A stretch of DNA of 64,000 nt from Corallococcus macrosporus (lineage in GTDB: Bacteria > Myxococcota > Myxococcia > Myxococcales > Myxococcaceae): assembly GCF_017302985.1 (NCBI RefSeq), contig NZ_JAFIMU010000007.1, forward strand, positions 3,301,001 to 3,365,000, read 5' to 3'. The position numbers and the translations under genes were made by a program. The notes under the pieces are model-generated. The model saw only the letters and a program-made list of their open reading frames with translations. It was not told the origin of the DNA and made no database searches. Below are positions 16,468-25,105 of the stretch, piece after piece. Positions within the stretch are counted from its first letter, which is position 1; every line of letters begins with the position of its first letter.

Positions 16468-17508
16468 CTACTCCGGCTGCGCGATGATCAACGTCTGCAA
16501 CGGCAGATGCCGGATGGGCCGCGTGCTCTGCACCTTGAAACCCGCGTCATCCAGGAATCCCTCGACCTCCGCGGGCGTGTACGACGCGGCCCCGGACGTG
16601 AGGAAGTAGTGCAGCCCGATGAGCGGCGCGGACGTGCCCTGCGTGTCCCGCTCCTCGCGCAGGTACTCCAGCACCGCCAGCGTGCCCCGGGACGCCATCG
16701 TCCCGCGCACGCGCCGCAGGAGCGCCACGTTCTGCGCGGGCGTCAGGTGGTGCATCACCTGGAACAGCAGCACGCCGTCATACGGCCCGCCCAGCTCCGC
16801 GTGCAGCACGTCCCCTTCCTTGTGCGTCACCCGGTGCGACAGCCCCGCCTGGGCGATGATGTCCCGCCCCACGCGCACGCTGCCCTCCAGGTCCACCACC
16901 GTGGCCTTCAGCCCCCGGTGCATCCGGCACAGCTCCGCCGCGTACCAGCCGTGCGCACCGCCCAGGTCCAGGAGGTGCCGCGCGCCCCGGGGCAGGGGAA
17001 TGGCCGCCGCCACCTCCGGCGAGGCCAGCCGCGCCAGCTGGTACATGGCCTGGATGTAGTCGCGCCAGCGCGGGTCGTCCGGAGCGAACTGGTGGATGTC
17101 CACCGACTGCCCGCTCTTCACCGCGTTCTCCAACTGCCCCCACCAGTCCCACTGCGCGTAGTTGAACTCCAGGAACGCCGTGATGGCCTGCGGCGAGCGC
17201 GGGTCCAGCCACCGCCGGGCCCGGGGCGCCAGCCGGAAGCGGCCCCGGTGCAGCTCCACCACCTCGCAGGCGATGAGCGCTTCCAGCAGCGCCCGCATGC
17301 CTTCGGTGCTCGTCTTCAGCCGGGCCGCCAGCGCCTCCGCCGTGGCCGCGCCGTCCGCCAGCGCCGCGTAGACGCCCAGCCTCGCGCCGGCCATCAGCGT
17401 GCGCGACGCCATCATCCCGAAGAAGGCGTGCGCCAGGGGCTGCGGCGCCAGGTTGAGGAAGTCCGCCACCCGCTCCAGGAGGTTGTCCGCCTTGAGGCCC
17501 AGCCGCAT
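16468..17508 (-). CDS. SAM-dependent O-methyltransferase (Methyltransf_2 type)
   Basis: A 346-residue enzyme with the two-domain layout of plant-type O-methyltransferases. Residues about 30-115 form a winged-helix dimerisation domain (RLKTSTEGMRALLEALIACE), and the catalytic domain carries the SAM-binding motif HLLDLGGAHGWYAAELCRMH, then VVDLEGSV, a DVLHAELGGPYDGVLLFQVMH stretch interrupted normally, and a C-terminal beta strand. A general-base His is plausible in FQVMHHLTPAQN. It would methylate a hydroxyl group of a small molecule. The neighbours are unrelated, so the substrate is unknown. It is about 10 kb from the polyketide operon and a link is not supported. Confidence 0.85.
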   Translation of the reverse strand: MRLGLKADNLLERVADFLNLAPQPLAHAFFGMMASRTLMAGARLGVYAALADGAATAEALAARLKTSTEGMRALLEALIACEVVELHRGRFRLAPRARRWLDPRSPQAITAFLEFNYAQWDWWGQLENAVKSGQSVDIHQFAPDDPRWRDYIQAMYQLARLASPEVAAAIPLPRGARHLLDLGGAHGWYAAELCRMHRGLKATVVDLEGSVRVGRDIIAQAGLSHRVTHKEGDVLHAELGGPYDGVLLFQVMHHLTPAQNVALLRRVRGTMASRGTLAVLEYLREERDTQGTSAPLIGLHYFLTSGAASYTPAEVEGFLDDAGFKVQSTRPIRHLPLQTLIIAQPE

Positions 17509-17541
17509 CGCGCGTCGCTCCTTGGAATGGGGGCCTGGGTG

Positions 17542-17874
17542 CTACCGGCGGCGCCGCGAGCCTGCCACGGCGGCCACGCCCAGCACCATCAGCGCCGCCT
17601 GCGGGCCCAGCATGCAGCCCTGCGTCTCCGCCTGGCGGATGCCGGTGTACTTGCACTTGCCCGCGTTGCAGCTGAAGCGCGGCGCGCAGTCACTGGTGCT
17701 GCGGCAGTCGGTGGGCACGCGCCCCGTGTTGTCGTCCCCTTCGGGGGAGTTGGGATCGTCCGGCTGCCCCGCGTCCTGCGGCTGGCCCTCCTGGCCCAGC
17801 GCCACCAGGGGGGAGAACAGGAGGAATCCGGCCAGGAACCCTGCCGGGCAGATGCGGGAGAAGAGGGAGGACAT
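17542..17874 (-). CDS. Small secreted protein with MYXO-CTERM-like tail
   Basis: A 110-residue protein with an N-terminal signal peptide (to about residue 27), a Pro/Asp-rich linker, a small Cys cluster (TDCRSTSDCAPRFSCNAGKC, residues 56-74) and the C-terminal tail QGC (85-87), a hydrophobic helix (88-105) and RRRR (107-110). That Cys/helix/Arg arrangement is the layout of the MYXO-CTERM sorting signal, by which myxobacterial proteins are thought to be processed and displayed on the cell surface. I recall a small family named after MXAN_6627.5 with this look, but cannot verify membership. It stands 33 bases downstream of the O-methyltransferase start on the same strand. Confidence 0.7.
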   Translation of the reverse strand: MSSLFSRICPAGFLAGFLLFSPLVALGQEGQPQDAGQPDDPNSPEGDDNTGRVPTDCRSTSDCAPRFSCNAGKCKYTGIRQAETQGCMLGPQAALMVLGVAAVAGSRRRR

Positions 17875-18000
17875 GAGGCGGGCGCCACCCTAACGCCCCA
17901 GCGGGGCGCTTGCATCCATCCTCTGAAGGGGGCGGCCTTCCGGCGTTCCCTGGAAACGCTGGCCGCCCAGGCGCCCGAATCTGCTACGGTCCCCCCCGCG

Positions 18001-19323
18001 ATGGCGCCTCGAATCCTCGTCGTGGACGACAACCAGGAGCTCCTCTCCCTCCTCACGCAGCTGTTCGAGGACGCTGGGTACGAGGTGGTGGGCGCCAGCC
18101 GTGGCAAGCAGGCCATCGAGGCTGCCCGCGCCCAGCCGCCCGGCTGTGCTGTCTTGGACATCCTCCTGCCGGACATGATGGGTTACCACCTGGCGGACAC
18201 GCTGCGGAAGGACAACCCCCAGCTGCCGCTGCTCTTCATCACCGGCGTCTTCAAGGGCGGCAAGCACGCCACCGAAGCGCGCCAGAAGTACCAGGCCGCC
18301 GGCTACTTCGAGAAACCCTTCGAGGCCCAGAAGCTGCTCGAGGCGGTGGCCAAGGTGCTGCCCGCGGAGAAGAAGGTCCCCGCCGCCTCCATGCAGGACG
18401 CCTTCGAGGTGGAGCTGGACATCGACGTGGAGGAGGAGGGCCCGCAGGACGCCATGGAGCTGACCGGCCGCATCAAGGTCACCGGCGGCGGCAACCTCAC
18501 GGCCGAAATCCGCGGCGCCAACCTCACCGCCACGCCCATGCAGAAGGTGCCGTCCACCCAGGTGCGGCCGCCCACCGCGGGCCGCCCGCCGGATCCGCTG
18601 CCGGTGGGGGCGGGCTCGCCGGGCAGCCGCCGGGGCGAGCTGAAGGACAACCTGCCGTCGCTGCTCACCGCCTTCTACCTGTCGCGCGAGACGGGCGAAC
18701 TGGGCGTGCAGCGCGGCAAGGTGAAGAAGGTCGTCTACTTCGAGAACGGCACGCCGGTGTTCGCGCTCTCCAACCTGCTGGCGGACCGCTTCGGGCAGTT
18801 CCTGGTGCGCGTGGGGAAGATCAAACCCGAGCAGCTCCAGGACGCGTCCGCCGTCGCCGCGCAGAGCCACCGCCGCACCGGCGACGTGCTGGTGGAGCGC
18901 GCCCTGCTCAAGGACACGGAGCGGCTGTACTACGTGGGCCAGCAGGTGAAGGCCATCATCTACTCGCTCTTCTCCTGGGAGGAGGGCACGTACGTGATGA
19001 GCTTCAAGGAGAAGGCCTCCGCGGAGTCCATCAAGCTGGACGTGCACCCGGCGAACCTCATCGTCCGGGGCATCAAGAAGCTCTACAAGCCGGAGCGCCT
19101 GCGCCGCCTGCTCCAGCCCGAGGACCGGCTCATCCCCGCCGTCGCCCCCGCCTACGGCCTCAACGAGGTGGAACTGGAGCGCTGGGAGGCGGAGCTGCTG
19201 CCCAAGATTGACGGCAACCGCGTGGTGGCGGAGCTGCTCGCGTTCGCCAACCGCCCGGAGCACGTCGTCTACGGCTTCCTGGTGTCGATGATGGCGCTGG
19301 GCATCCTGGACAAGCGCTCCTAA
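18001..19323 (+). CDS. Response regulator: receiver domain plus DUF4388
   Basis: The start is ATG 18001 although the frame is open for about 2 kb upstream; it is the start that begins a proper receiver domain, MAPRILVVDDNQELLSLLTQ. The 440-residue protein has acidic Asp9/Asp10, phosphoacceptor Asp53 (AVLDILLPDMMG), Thr81 and Lys105 (YFEKPFEA). A low-complexity acidic linker follows, then from about residue 205 a DUF4388 domain: RGELKDNLPSLLTAFYLSRE and TGELGVQRGKVKKVVYFENG. DUF4388 occurs mostly in delta-proteobacteria and often attaches to receivers or GTPase-activating modules. There is no DNA-binding domain, so it likely acts through protein contacts. No kinase gene is adjacent. Confidence 0.88.
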   Translation: MAPRILVVDDNQELLSLLTQLFEDAGYEVVGASRGKQAIEAARAQPPGCAVLDILLPDMMGYHLADTLRKDNPQLPLLFITGVFKGGKHATEARQKYQAAGYFEKPFEAQKLLEAVAKVLPAEKKVPAASMQDAFEVELDIDVEEEGPQDAMELTGRIKVTGGGNLTAEIRGANLTATPMQKVPSTQVRPPTAGRPPDPLPVGAGSPGSRRGELKDNLPSLLTAFYLSRETGELGVQRGKVKKVVYFENGTPVFALSNLLADRFGQFLVRVGKIKPEQLQDASAVAAQSHRRTGDVLVERALLKDTERLYYVGQQVKAIIYSLFSWEEGTYVMSFKEKASAESIKLDVHPANLIVRGIKKLYKPERLRRLLQPEDRLIPAVAPAYGLNEVELERWEAELLPKIDGNRVVAELLAFANRPEHVVYGFLVSMMALGILDKRS

Positions 19324-19359
19324 GCGCTCGCGGTGCCGCGCGGCTCGCTCTCGGCTCTC

Positions 19360-20001
19360 CTAGACGAGCCGCGAGCCGATCCAGAACAGGCCCAGCGCGC
19401 CGGAGCCCAGCGCCACGCCGCGCTGGATCCACAGGCTGATGCGCGCGTTGGCGCGCGACAGGCCTTCCGCGAACAGGAGCCCCACCGCGCCCATGCCGAT
19501 GAGGATGCCCAGCGCGAAGCCGGGCAGGTACGTCCACGCGGACAGGCTCATGCTGCCGCCCACCAGCAGCGGGGGCAGCGCGATGAGCAGCGACCGCACG
19601 CCGCTCACGGCCATGAAGGCGCCCGCGGCGGTGCTCACGGTGTGCACGTGCTCGTGCGGCTCGCGGTCGTGGCCGGGCAGGTGCGGGTGGCCGTGGTCCA
19701 GGCTGTGCGGGAAGAGCAGGGCGGTGACGGCCAGCGCCACCAGCACCGCGCCGCCGAACACCTCCGCCCACCGCTCGAAGGTCTCCGACAGGCCCACGCC
19801 CGCGAAGAGGCACACCGCCGCGATGCCGCCCAGCATGGCCGCGTGGCCCAGGGCGAAGCGCAGCGCCGTCATGATGGCGACGCGGCGCCGGCCTCCACCC
19901 AGGGTGCCGAGCGTGGCCATGGCGGCGCAGTGGTCCGGCCCCAGGGCATGGAGCATGCCTTGGGTCAGGCCGAGCAGGAAGGCGAGCAGGATGGGAGCCA
20001 C
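19360..20001 (-). CDS. Nickel/cobalt-type (NicO/UreH-like) membrane transporter
   Basis: A 213-residue protein with about six hydrophobic helices. The first helix contains LTQGMLHALGPDHCAAM, close to the H-x4-DH signature of NiCoT/NicO transporters, in which His and Asp bind the metal. A His-rich loop (HSLDHGHPHLPGHDREPHEH, about residues 98-117) sits between helices, as in cobalt/nickel permeases. I start at GTG 20001, giving MAPILLAFLLGL; the frame continues upstream but has no better start. The substrate could be Ni, Co or another metal. No urease, hydrogenase or cobalamin-synthesis gene is adjacent, though the window does hold a B12-uptake locus 35 kb away. Confidence 0.75.
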   Translation of the reverse strand: MAPILLAFLLGLTQGMLHALGPDHCAAMATLGTLGGGRRRVAIMTALRFALGHAAMLGGIAAVCLFAGVGLSETFERWAEVFGGAVLVALAVTALLFPHSLDHGHPHLPGHDREPHEHVHTVSTAAGAFMAVSGVRSLLIALPPLLVGGSMSLSAWTYLPGFALGILIGMGAVGLLFAEGLSRANARISLWIQRGVALGSGALGLFWIGSRLV

Positions 20002-20058
20002 GACGGCGCACCCTAGCCGTGGTTTAAGCGGGTGGCCAGCAGGAGGAAGTCCCACACC

Positions 20059-20556
20059 GTGCGCATTGCTCATCCCCGACATTCCGCCGCGCTGCTGTTG
20101 GCGGGGCTGCTCGCCCTGTCCGGCTGCTCCACCGACCCCGGTCCGGAGCAGCTTCGCAAGGCCGAGGCCCGCTACCAGGAGCTCATCGACCGGAAACTCG
20201 CCGCGCAGGATCCGGCCTGGGCGGAGGTCGCCGCGCAGTTCGAGGCCATCCCCAAGGACTCCAAGGCCCGCCCGGAGGCCGAGAAGCGGCTGGCCGCGCT
20301 GAAGACGGCCCGCGAGAAGATTCCGCCGCGTCCCCTGGCCCGCCCCGGCGCCACGGGCCAGGGCGCCAGCGACGTGGAGGCCAAGCGCGCCGCGTGCGAA
20401 GCGCTCGCGAAGAAGATGGGCGAGTCCCAGACGGACGTGATGCGCGACACGCTGCGCAAGGTGCTGGAGACCTGCCAGGCGGAGCTGGTCCGGCTGGAGG
20501 CCAATGAGCACCCGCCGGGCGAGGAAGTGCATCCGCCGGGCGAAGGCGCGCACTGA
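20059..20556 (+). CDS. Predicted lipoprotein, helical
   Basis: The GTG at 20059 is preferred because AGGAGG lies at 20041-20046; an in-frame GTG at 20032 lies upstream of that site. The product (165 residues) begins MRIAHPRHSAALLLAGLLAL and has a lipobox LSGC. The mature protein is charged and mostly helical (RKAEARYQELIDRKLAAQD; EALAKKMGESQTDVMRDTLR), with two cysteines, and ends in two imperfect HPPGE repeats. Family not recognised. It is divergent from the transporter, 57 bases away. Confidence 0.65.
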   Translation: MRIAHPRHSAALLLAGLLALSGCSTDPGPEQLRKAEARYQELIDRKLAAQDPAWAEVAAQFEAIPKDSKARPEAEKRLAALKTAREKIPPRPLARPGATGQGASDVEAKRAACEALAKKMGESQTDVMRDTLRKVLETCQAELVRLEANEHPPGEEVHPPGEGAH

Positions 20557-20617
20557 AGTCCGCTCGACGCGCGCGTGGAGTTGAGAAGCCCGCGGGGTCT
20601 GGGTATGGAGCCGACGC

Positions 20618-21220
20618 ATGCCCATGCCCCAAGCAGGTGACAAGGCCCCCGGCTTCTCGCTCCCCGACCAGAGCGGCGCCACCGTCTCCCTCTCGCAGTT
20701 CAAGGGGCGGCACGTCGTCCTCTACTTCTACCCGAAGGACGCGACCCCCGGCTGCACCACGGAGGCGTGCGACTTCCGCGACGAGCACTCCACACTGGTG
20801 AAGGCCGGCGCGGTGGTGCTGGGCGTGTCGCCGGACAGCGTCGCCTCCCACCAGAAGTTCGCCACGAAACAGGGGCTGCCGTTCTCGCTCCTGGCGGATC
20901 CGGACCACGCGCTGGCGGACGCGTACGGGGTGTGGGGGGAGAAGTCCCTCTACGGCCGCAAGTTCATGGGCCTCATCCGCGCGACCTTCCTCATCGGCCC
21001 GGACGGCAAGGTCGTCCGCGTGTGGCCCAAGGTGAAGGTGGCCGGCCACGTCGCGGAGGTCCTGTCCACGCTCCAGGGCGGTGCTTCCGCCGACGCTCCT
21101 GCCCCGAAGGCCCCCGCGGCGAAGAAGGCTCCGGCGGCTGTCAAGAAACCGGCGGCGAAGAAGGCCCCGGCCGCGAAGCCGGCGGCGAAGAGCGCGGCCC
21201 GGAAGGGTGCTCGCGCCTGA
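20618..21220 (+). CDS. bcp: Peroxiredoxin (BCP/AhpC-TSA) with histone-H1-like tail
   Basis: A 200-residue protein. Residues 1-155 are a bacterioferritin-comigratory-protein type thiol peroxidase: YFYPKDATPGCTTEACDFRD carries the peroxidatic Cys46 and resolving Cys51, with downstream VLGVSPDSVASHQKFATK and the TFLIGPDGKVVRVW strand. The enzyme would reduce hydrogen peroxide and alkyl hydroperoxides using thioredoxin. The last 45 residues are an unusual Ala/Lys/Pro tail of AAKKAP-type repeats similar to histone H1 or bacterial AlgP/Hc1-like proteins; ordinary BCPs end without it. The tail is basic and could bind DNA or polyphosphate. TATGGAG just upstream of ATG 20618 provides a ribosome site. 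Confidence 0.9.
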   Translation: MPMPQAGDKAPGFSLPDQSGATVSLSQFKGRHVVLYFYPKDATPGCTTEACDFRDEHSTLVKAGAVVLGVSPDSVASHQKFATKQGLPFSLLADPDHALADAYGVWGEKSLYGRKFMGLIRATFLIGPDGKVVRVWPKVKVAGHVAEVLSTLQGGASADAPAPKAPAAKKAPAAVKKPAAKKAPAAKPAAKSAARKGARA

Positions 21221-21457
21221 GCGGAAACACCGGGGCGGGCGCCGGTGCACTCCTGGCGGGACAGGGAGGCCGGGACCGTGTATGCCTGCGCCCGTGGCTG
21301 GCTCCTCTCTCCCCGGGCGGGGCTGGCCGTTCACGATGAAGCCCTGACGGCCCATGGGCCGGACAGCGGGCGGCCGGCAGGGCCAGCCCCCGGGTGGATG
21401 CCCGGTGGTTGGCGAGGACGGCATGACCATTCCTCGGGGATGGCGGAGACGATGAAC

Positions 21458-21979
21458 ATGCGCGAGCGAGGCATTCAGCGGTGGATGGGGGCGGCGGCGC
21501 TGGTGGCGGGCGTGCTGCTGGGCACGGGCTGTGGCGGGCTGCCGGAAACGGGCGGCAAGCAGCCGGATGAGTCGCGGGGCAATGCCTTCGCGCAGCGTGG
21601 CACCCAGCCGGAGGCCGTCTACAACGTGGCCGAGCAGCAGGGGCACGAGAACCCCTCTGACGCGCACCACGGCGACGCGGCCGCGAAGCTGCCCGCGCAC
21701 GTGCTGACGGTGGACCGGGGCTACAACGCCACCATCGGGAAGATTGGCTCCAGCATCGACCCGCGCACGAAGGCCACGGACGGCCAGCCCAACAACTCCA
21801 AGTGGGACGACTCGGGCGGCATGATGGCGCACCGCTACGCGGCGTTCGGCGGGGCGACCTACTCGCCCGCGTCCCAGGGCGTGGGGGGCGGCATGTCCGG
21901 CAACCTGAACGAGACGCCTCGCGGCTTCGAGGCGCCCTACAGCTACGTCAGCCCGCCCATCTACCTGCGCGACCGGTAG
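21458..21979 (+). CDS. Predicted lipoprotein
   Basis: Three in-frame ATGs (21440, 21452, 21458) are possible; 21458 has GGAG at the best distance (9 bases). The product of 173 residues begins MRERGIQRWMGAAALVAGVL with lipobox LGTGC. The mature part is polar, with two short His/Asn-rich stretches and a Gly/Tyr-rich C-terminus (APYSYVSPPIYLRDR). I do not recognise it. It precedes another small lipoprotein gene on the same strand by about 140 bases; both probably attach to the outer membrane. Confidence 0.65.
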   Translation: MRERGIQRWMGAAALVAGVLLGTGCGGLPETGGKQPDESRGNAFAQRGTQPEAVYNVAEQQGHENPSDAHHGDAAAKLPAHVLTVDRGYNATIGKIGSSIDPRTKATDGQPNNSKWDDSGGMMAHRYAAFGGATYSPASQGVGGGMSGNLNETPRGFEAPYSYVSPPIYLRDR

Positions 21980-22116
21980 CTGTACGGCGGTTCAAGGGGC
22001 GCCCGCTGGCCAGCGTGCCAGCAGGCGTCCGTGCTCCGGCCCTGCCACTCCCGGTGGGGCGCCGGGGTGGCCACTCCTTCTGTCGAGGCCGTGACGGCTT
22101 CCGGAAGGAGCAGGCC

Positions 22117-22527
22117 ATGCACTCAAAGAGACTTCATCGCTGGACGCTGGTGGCCGTGTGCGCCGCGACGGCCGCGCTGGTGGGCCCCGGCTGCAACCGC
22201 GACAATCCCCTGCCGCGCACGGGCAGCAACTACGAAGGCGTCGCCAACGAGCAACAACCCGCGCCGCCGGGCACGGGAGGCTCCGGCCAGCAACAGGGCG
22301 AGAACACGCCCACGGACACGCCCAAGGACGCGAAGGGCCTGCCGCTGAAGCCGGGCCCCGCGGGTGCCCAGGGCGAGCAGAACCAGATTGGCGCGCCCGG
22401 CTTCACCACGCCGCAGGAGCGCGTGCCCGGGGACCAGGGCGGCGCGGGCCGCTTCCAGGGGCCCATGGGCCAGGGCTCCCAGGAGCGCGGGGCCCAGGAG
22501 CAGGGCTCCGAGTCGTCGGGCCACTAG
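22117..22527 (+). CDS. Small low-complexity lipoprotein
   Basis: A 136-residue protein with a strong ribosome site (GGAAGGAG at 22103-22110, six bases before ATG 22117). The signal peptide MHSKRLHRWTLVAVCAATAA ends with a Cys after GPG, a plausible though imperfect lipobox. The mature sequence is Gly/Gln/Pro-rich without predicted structure. Its stop abuts the stop of the convergent nagZ gene with no spacer. Confidence 0.6.
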   Translation: MHSKRLHRWTLVAVCAATAALVGPGCNRDNPLPRTGSNYEGVANEQQPAPPGTGGSGQQQGENTPTDTPKDAKGLPLKPGPAGAQGEQNQIGAPGFTTPQERVPGDQGGAGRFQGPMGQGSQERGAQEQGSESSGH

Positions 22528-23638
22528 CTACCGCGACGCGAGCATGACCTCCGTGGGGTCCTTGCCGGTGAAGGCACTGGCAAGGCCCTCGGCCAGCGAG
22601 CGGTGCGCGGCGTCGCCCAGCGTGGCGAGCCGGTCCTCGGCGGGGTGCGCGAAGCGGGCGGCGAGCGCGTCCAGGCGCCGGTGCGCTTCGGTGATGCGCT
22701 CGCGCGGGACGCGGCCGGACTCCACCGCCTTCACCAGCGCTTCGATGGCGGCGCGCTGCACGTCCGCCTTGTGGCACACGAGGAACAGGTCCACGCCCGC
22801 GAGCGTCCCCTGCACCGCGGCCTCCGCCACGGAGTAGTGGTCCGCGATGGCCTTCATCTCCAGGTCATCGGAGACGACGACGCCGTCGAAGCCCAGCTCC
22901 TTGCGGAGCAGGTCGTGCAGCGCGCGGTGGCTCATGGTCGCCGGGACGCCCTGCTCCAGCGCGTCGAACAGCACGTGCGCCGTCATCAGCGACGCGAGCC
23001 CCGCCTTCGCGAAGGCCTGGAACGGCACCAGCTCCACGCGGCGCAGGCGCTCCAGGTCGTGCGGCAGCTTCGGCAGGGTGAGGTGGCTGTCCGTCGTCGT
23101 GTCGCCATGGCCGGGGAAGTGCTTCCCGCAGGACGCGACACCGCCGGCCTCCAGGCCCCTGGCGAGCGCCACGCCCAGCCGGCCCACCTCCACCGGGTCG
23201 CGGCTGAAGCTGCGGTCGCCAATCACGGGGTTGGCCGGGTTGGTGTCCACGTCGAGCACGGGCGCGAAGTCCCAGTCGAAGCCCACGGCGCGCAGCTCGT
23301 GCGCGAGCAGCCGGCCCACGCGCTCGGCCAGGGCCTCGTCGCCGCGCTGTCCCAGCTCTCGCATGGGAGGCAGGGACGTGAAGGGTTCACCGCGAAGGCG
23401 AGCCACCCGGCCGCCCTCCTGGTCCACGGAGAGGATGAAGGGCCGGCCCGCGCGCGTCTTGATGTCACGGCACAGCGCCGCGGTCTCCGCCGCGGTGCCC
23501 ACGTTGCGCTTGAAGAGGATGGCGCCGTAGATGCCGTCGTCCATCAGCGCCGCGAGGTCGGCGTCGATGCGGGTGCCAGGGAAGCCCACCATGAAGAGGC
23601 GGGCGCAGTCGCGGTAGAGGGCGGAAGCAGGGCTCACG
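22528..23638 (-). CDS. nagZ: Beta-N-acetylhexosaminidase, glycoside hydrolase family 3 (NagZ)
   Basis: With the start at GTG 23638 the protein has 369 residues, the normal size for NagZ; ATG 23676 and TTG 23718 are in-frame alternatives. Family signatures are clear: LSVDQEGGRVARLRG near 69-83, the NagZ loop KHFPGHGDTTTDSH at 172-185 whose His acts with Asp in acid/base catalysis, and VVVSDDLEMKAI near 253-264 containing the nucleophile Asp. The enzyme removes N-acetylglucosamine from 1,6-anhydro-muropeptides in cytoplasmic cell-wall recycling. There is no signal peptide, consistent with the cytosol. It is downstream, across about 150 bases, of the AT-rich gene. Confidence 0.92.
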
Positions 23639-23791
23639 GCCGCGCAGTCTGTCAGAGCCCGCCGCCCCTGGGGCATCCCGTGCGCCCCCCGAGCGTCGGC
23701 TGCTTGGCAGAACGTCAACTGAGCCGCCCTGTTAGTCGATGGGCGTAAAGCGTACTGAGTTGCGAAAGCAAATAGGAAGGATAGGCGTCGA

Positions 23792-25099
23792 TTATCTTCG
23801 CATTTTTACTGGAATGCGAAGGTCGACTAGCCAGCCTTCTACTGCATTCTTGACGGACTCAGAGTCGACAACGTGTTTCTCGCTGATAATGAAGTTTTCT
23901 TGAATGGTTGATAGGATGTCTGCGCGAACATGGCCAAAGTTTTGCTCCTTGAGCAGCAATACATTTCTGCCTAGCGCAGTCATGAATCCATACTCAAGTG
24001 CAACGTTGGGGTTGAATTCAGGTCCGACATGATCTTCCAGTACGGCAATGCCGTATTTGCAGCCGATCATGTGGATGCAGATGTTGTCCCACATTTGTCG
24101 CCGATCGGAATAATTTGTCTTATCGGCTCTTCTTGCGGTGAGGCCATGGCGGGAGAGTTCATCCTTTATTGCTTGGTAGATATCGTCTAGGCACTTGACT
24201 TTCCATTCCTCCATGTTGGGAGATGGGAATTTCATCATGACAAAGACGCTTTTTTCGAATGCGTAGTCTTCGTGAAATGTCTTGATGTGTTTTTCGAGAA
24301 AGCGAAAATGTTCAGGAATATCCATGTTGAGTGTGGGGGCCCCTGAAGCAGGTTGTTGTTCCTTGGGGACTTCAATTGCGAGCCGACCGCTTGGCGTGAT
24401 TCGTGCGAAGCAGTTTCCGCCCATCATGAGTTGGGCGTCGATTAGGCCTTTTTGTTTGAGCAGTTTCAAGGCGTCGACAATCTCGCCTTGTGATGTTTTG
24501 TGGATGGGGTCTTGAGCGAGCTTGCTTGTGTCTAGGTTGACGTGGTTTGTCGACTTTGAGGTCGAGTTGTAGATGAGGGCAAGCAGCTGGTTTGCTAGTT
24601 CTTCGAAGCTTCGTGCGCTGCCTTTGGGGAATTGTAGTTTTTGCGAGATGAGGAACTCTCGCGTTTTCTGGCCAAGCCTATTGAGTTGATCGGCGGCTTG
24701 TTGGCCGAAATGTAGATTGAGGGCTAGTTCAGTGTTTGAGGAGTGGCCTTCAAGAGATCTGAATGTGTTTATGATGCTGAGCTTTGCTTGATTCAATTCT
24801 TGCTTGATTAACTCGCGGAGGGTGGCATGGACTTCTTGCCAGAATCCTTCGAGTTCTTCTGGGGCTAAGCTGAGCGCGTCGTTGCTAAGCGCCTCAAGGG
24901 TTTGGGTTGTTGCTCGGAGAATGTTGTTGGTTTCGATTTCGGCAATGGCGGCTGCGGCCATCCCTGAATTTGGGACGCCTCGACGTCGAGCGTCATTGCC
25001 CGCGTTTACAATTTCAGATTTTTTGAGGGAGACGTTCTCTGTGATTTTGTTGCTGAACCTAAGCTGTATTAGTTGCTTGATGTCTGGATGGAGGTTCAT
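23792..25099 (-). CDS. AT-rich gene with C-terminal TIR/deoxyribosyltransferase-like domain
   Basis: A 435-residue protein. Residues about 50-180 are helical with no known motif; 200-245 resemble a winged helix (SQGEIVDALKLLKQKGLIDA ... ARITPSGRLAIEV). From 284 on, VFVMMKF, IYQAIKDELSRHGLTARRAD, MWDNICIHMIGCKYGIAVLE and FNPNVALEYGFMTALGRNVL match the flavodoxin-like TIR/nucleoside deoxyribosyltransferase pattern, with Glu369 the likely catalytic residue. Such domains in phage-defence proteins cleave NAD or nucleotides. Base composition is foreign: 23 of 60 bases at 24241-24300 are G/C versus 46 of 60 at 25261-25320. The ATG is only six bases after the BatA stop codon on the same strand, so it may be read from the moxR operon. 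Recent horizontal gain is very likely; the defence role is inferred. Confidence 0.75.
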   Translation of the reverse strand: MNLHPDIKQLIQLRFSNKITENVSLKKSEIVNAGNDARRRGVPNSGMAAAAIAEIETNNILRATTQTLEALSNDALSLAPEELEGFWQEVHATLRELIKQELNQAKLSIINTFRSLEGHSSNTELALNLHFGQQAADQLNRLGQKTREFLISQKLQFPKGSARSFEELANQLLALIYNSTSKSTNHVNLDTSKLAQDPIHKTSQGEIVDALKLLKQKGLIDAQLMMGGNCFARITPSGRLAIEVPKEQQPASGAPTLNMDIPEHFRFLEKHIKTFHEDYAFEKSVFVMMKFPSPNMEEWKVKCLDDIYQAIKDELSRHGLTARRADKTNYSDRRQMWDNICIHMIGCKYGIAVLEDHVGPEFNPNVALEYGFMTALGRNVLLLKEQNFGHVRADILSTIQENFIISEKHVVDSESVKNAVEGWLVDLRIPVKMRR

Positions 25100-25105
25100 T
25101 AGGGG

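Noticed and set aside
16468-17508. O-methyltransferase as part of the polyketide cluster
   Set aside because: It is about 10 kb away on the other strand with unrelated genes between; there is no support for a link.
16003-18000. Open frame extending far upstream of the receiver-DUF4388 gene
   Set aside because: It crosses the antisense O-methyltransferase and Uma2 genes and its translation has no recognisable domain; the real protein begins at ATG 18001 with a receiver domain.
20581-20618. Promoter TTGAGA-17-TATGGA giving a nearly leaderless peroxiredoxin transcript
   Set aside because: The -10 would overlap the ribosome site TATGGAG and remove it from the message; a chance match is more likely.
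23700-25105. Prophage or genomic island around the AT-rich gene
   Set aside because: No integrase, tRNA, direct repeat or second foreign gene is seen; only a single gene differs in composition.
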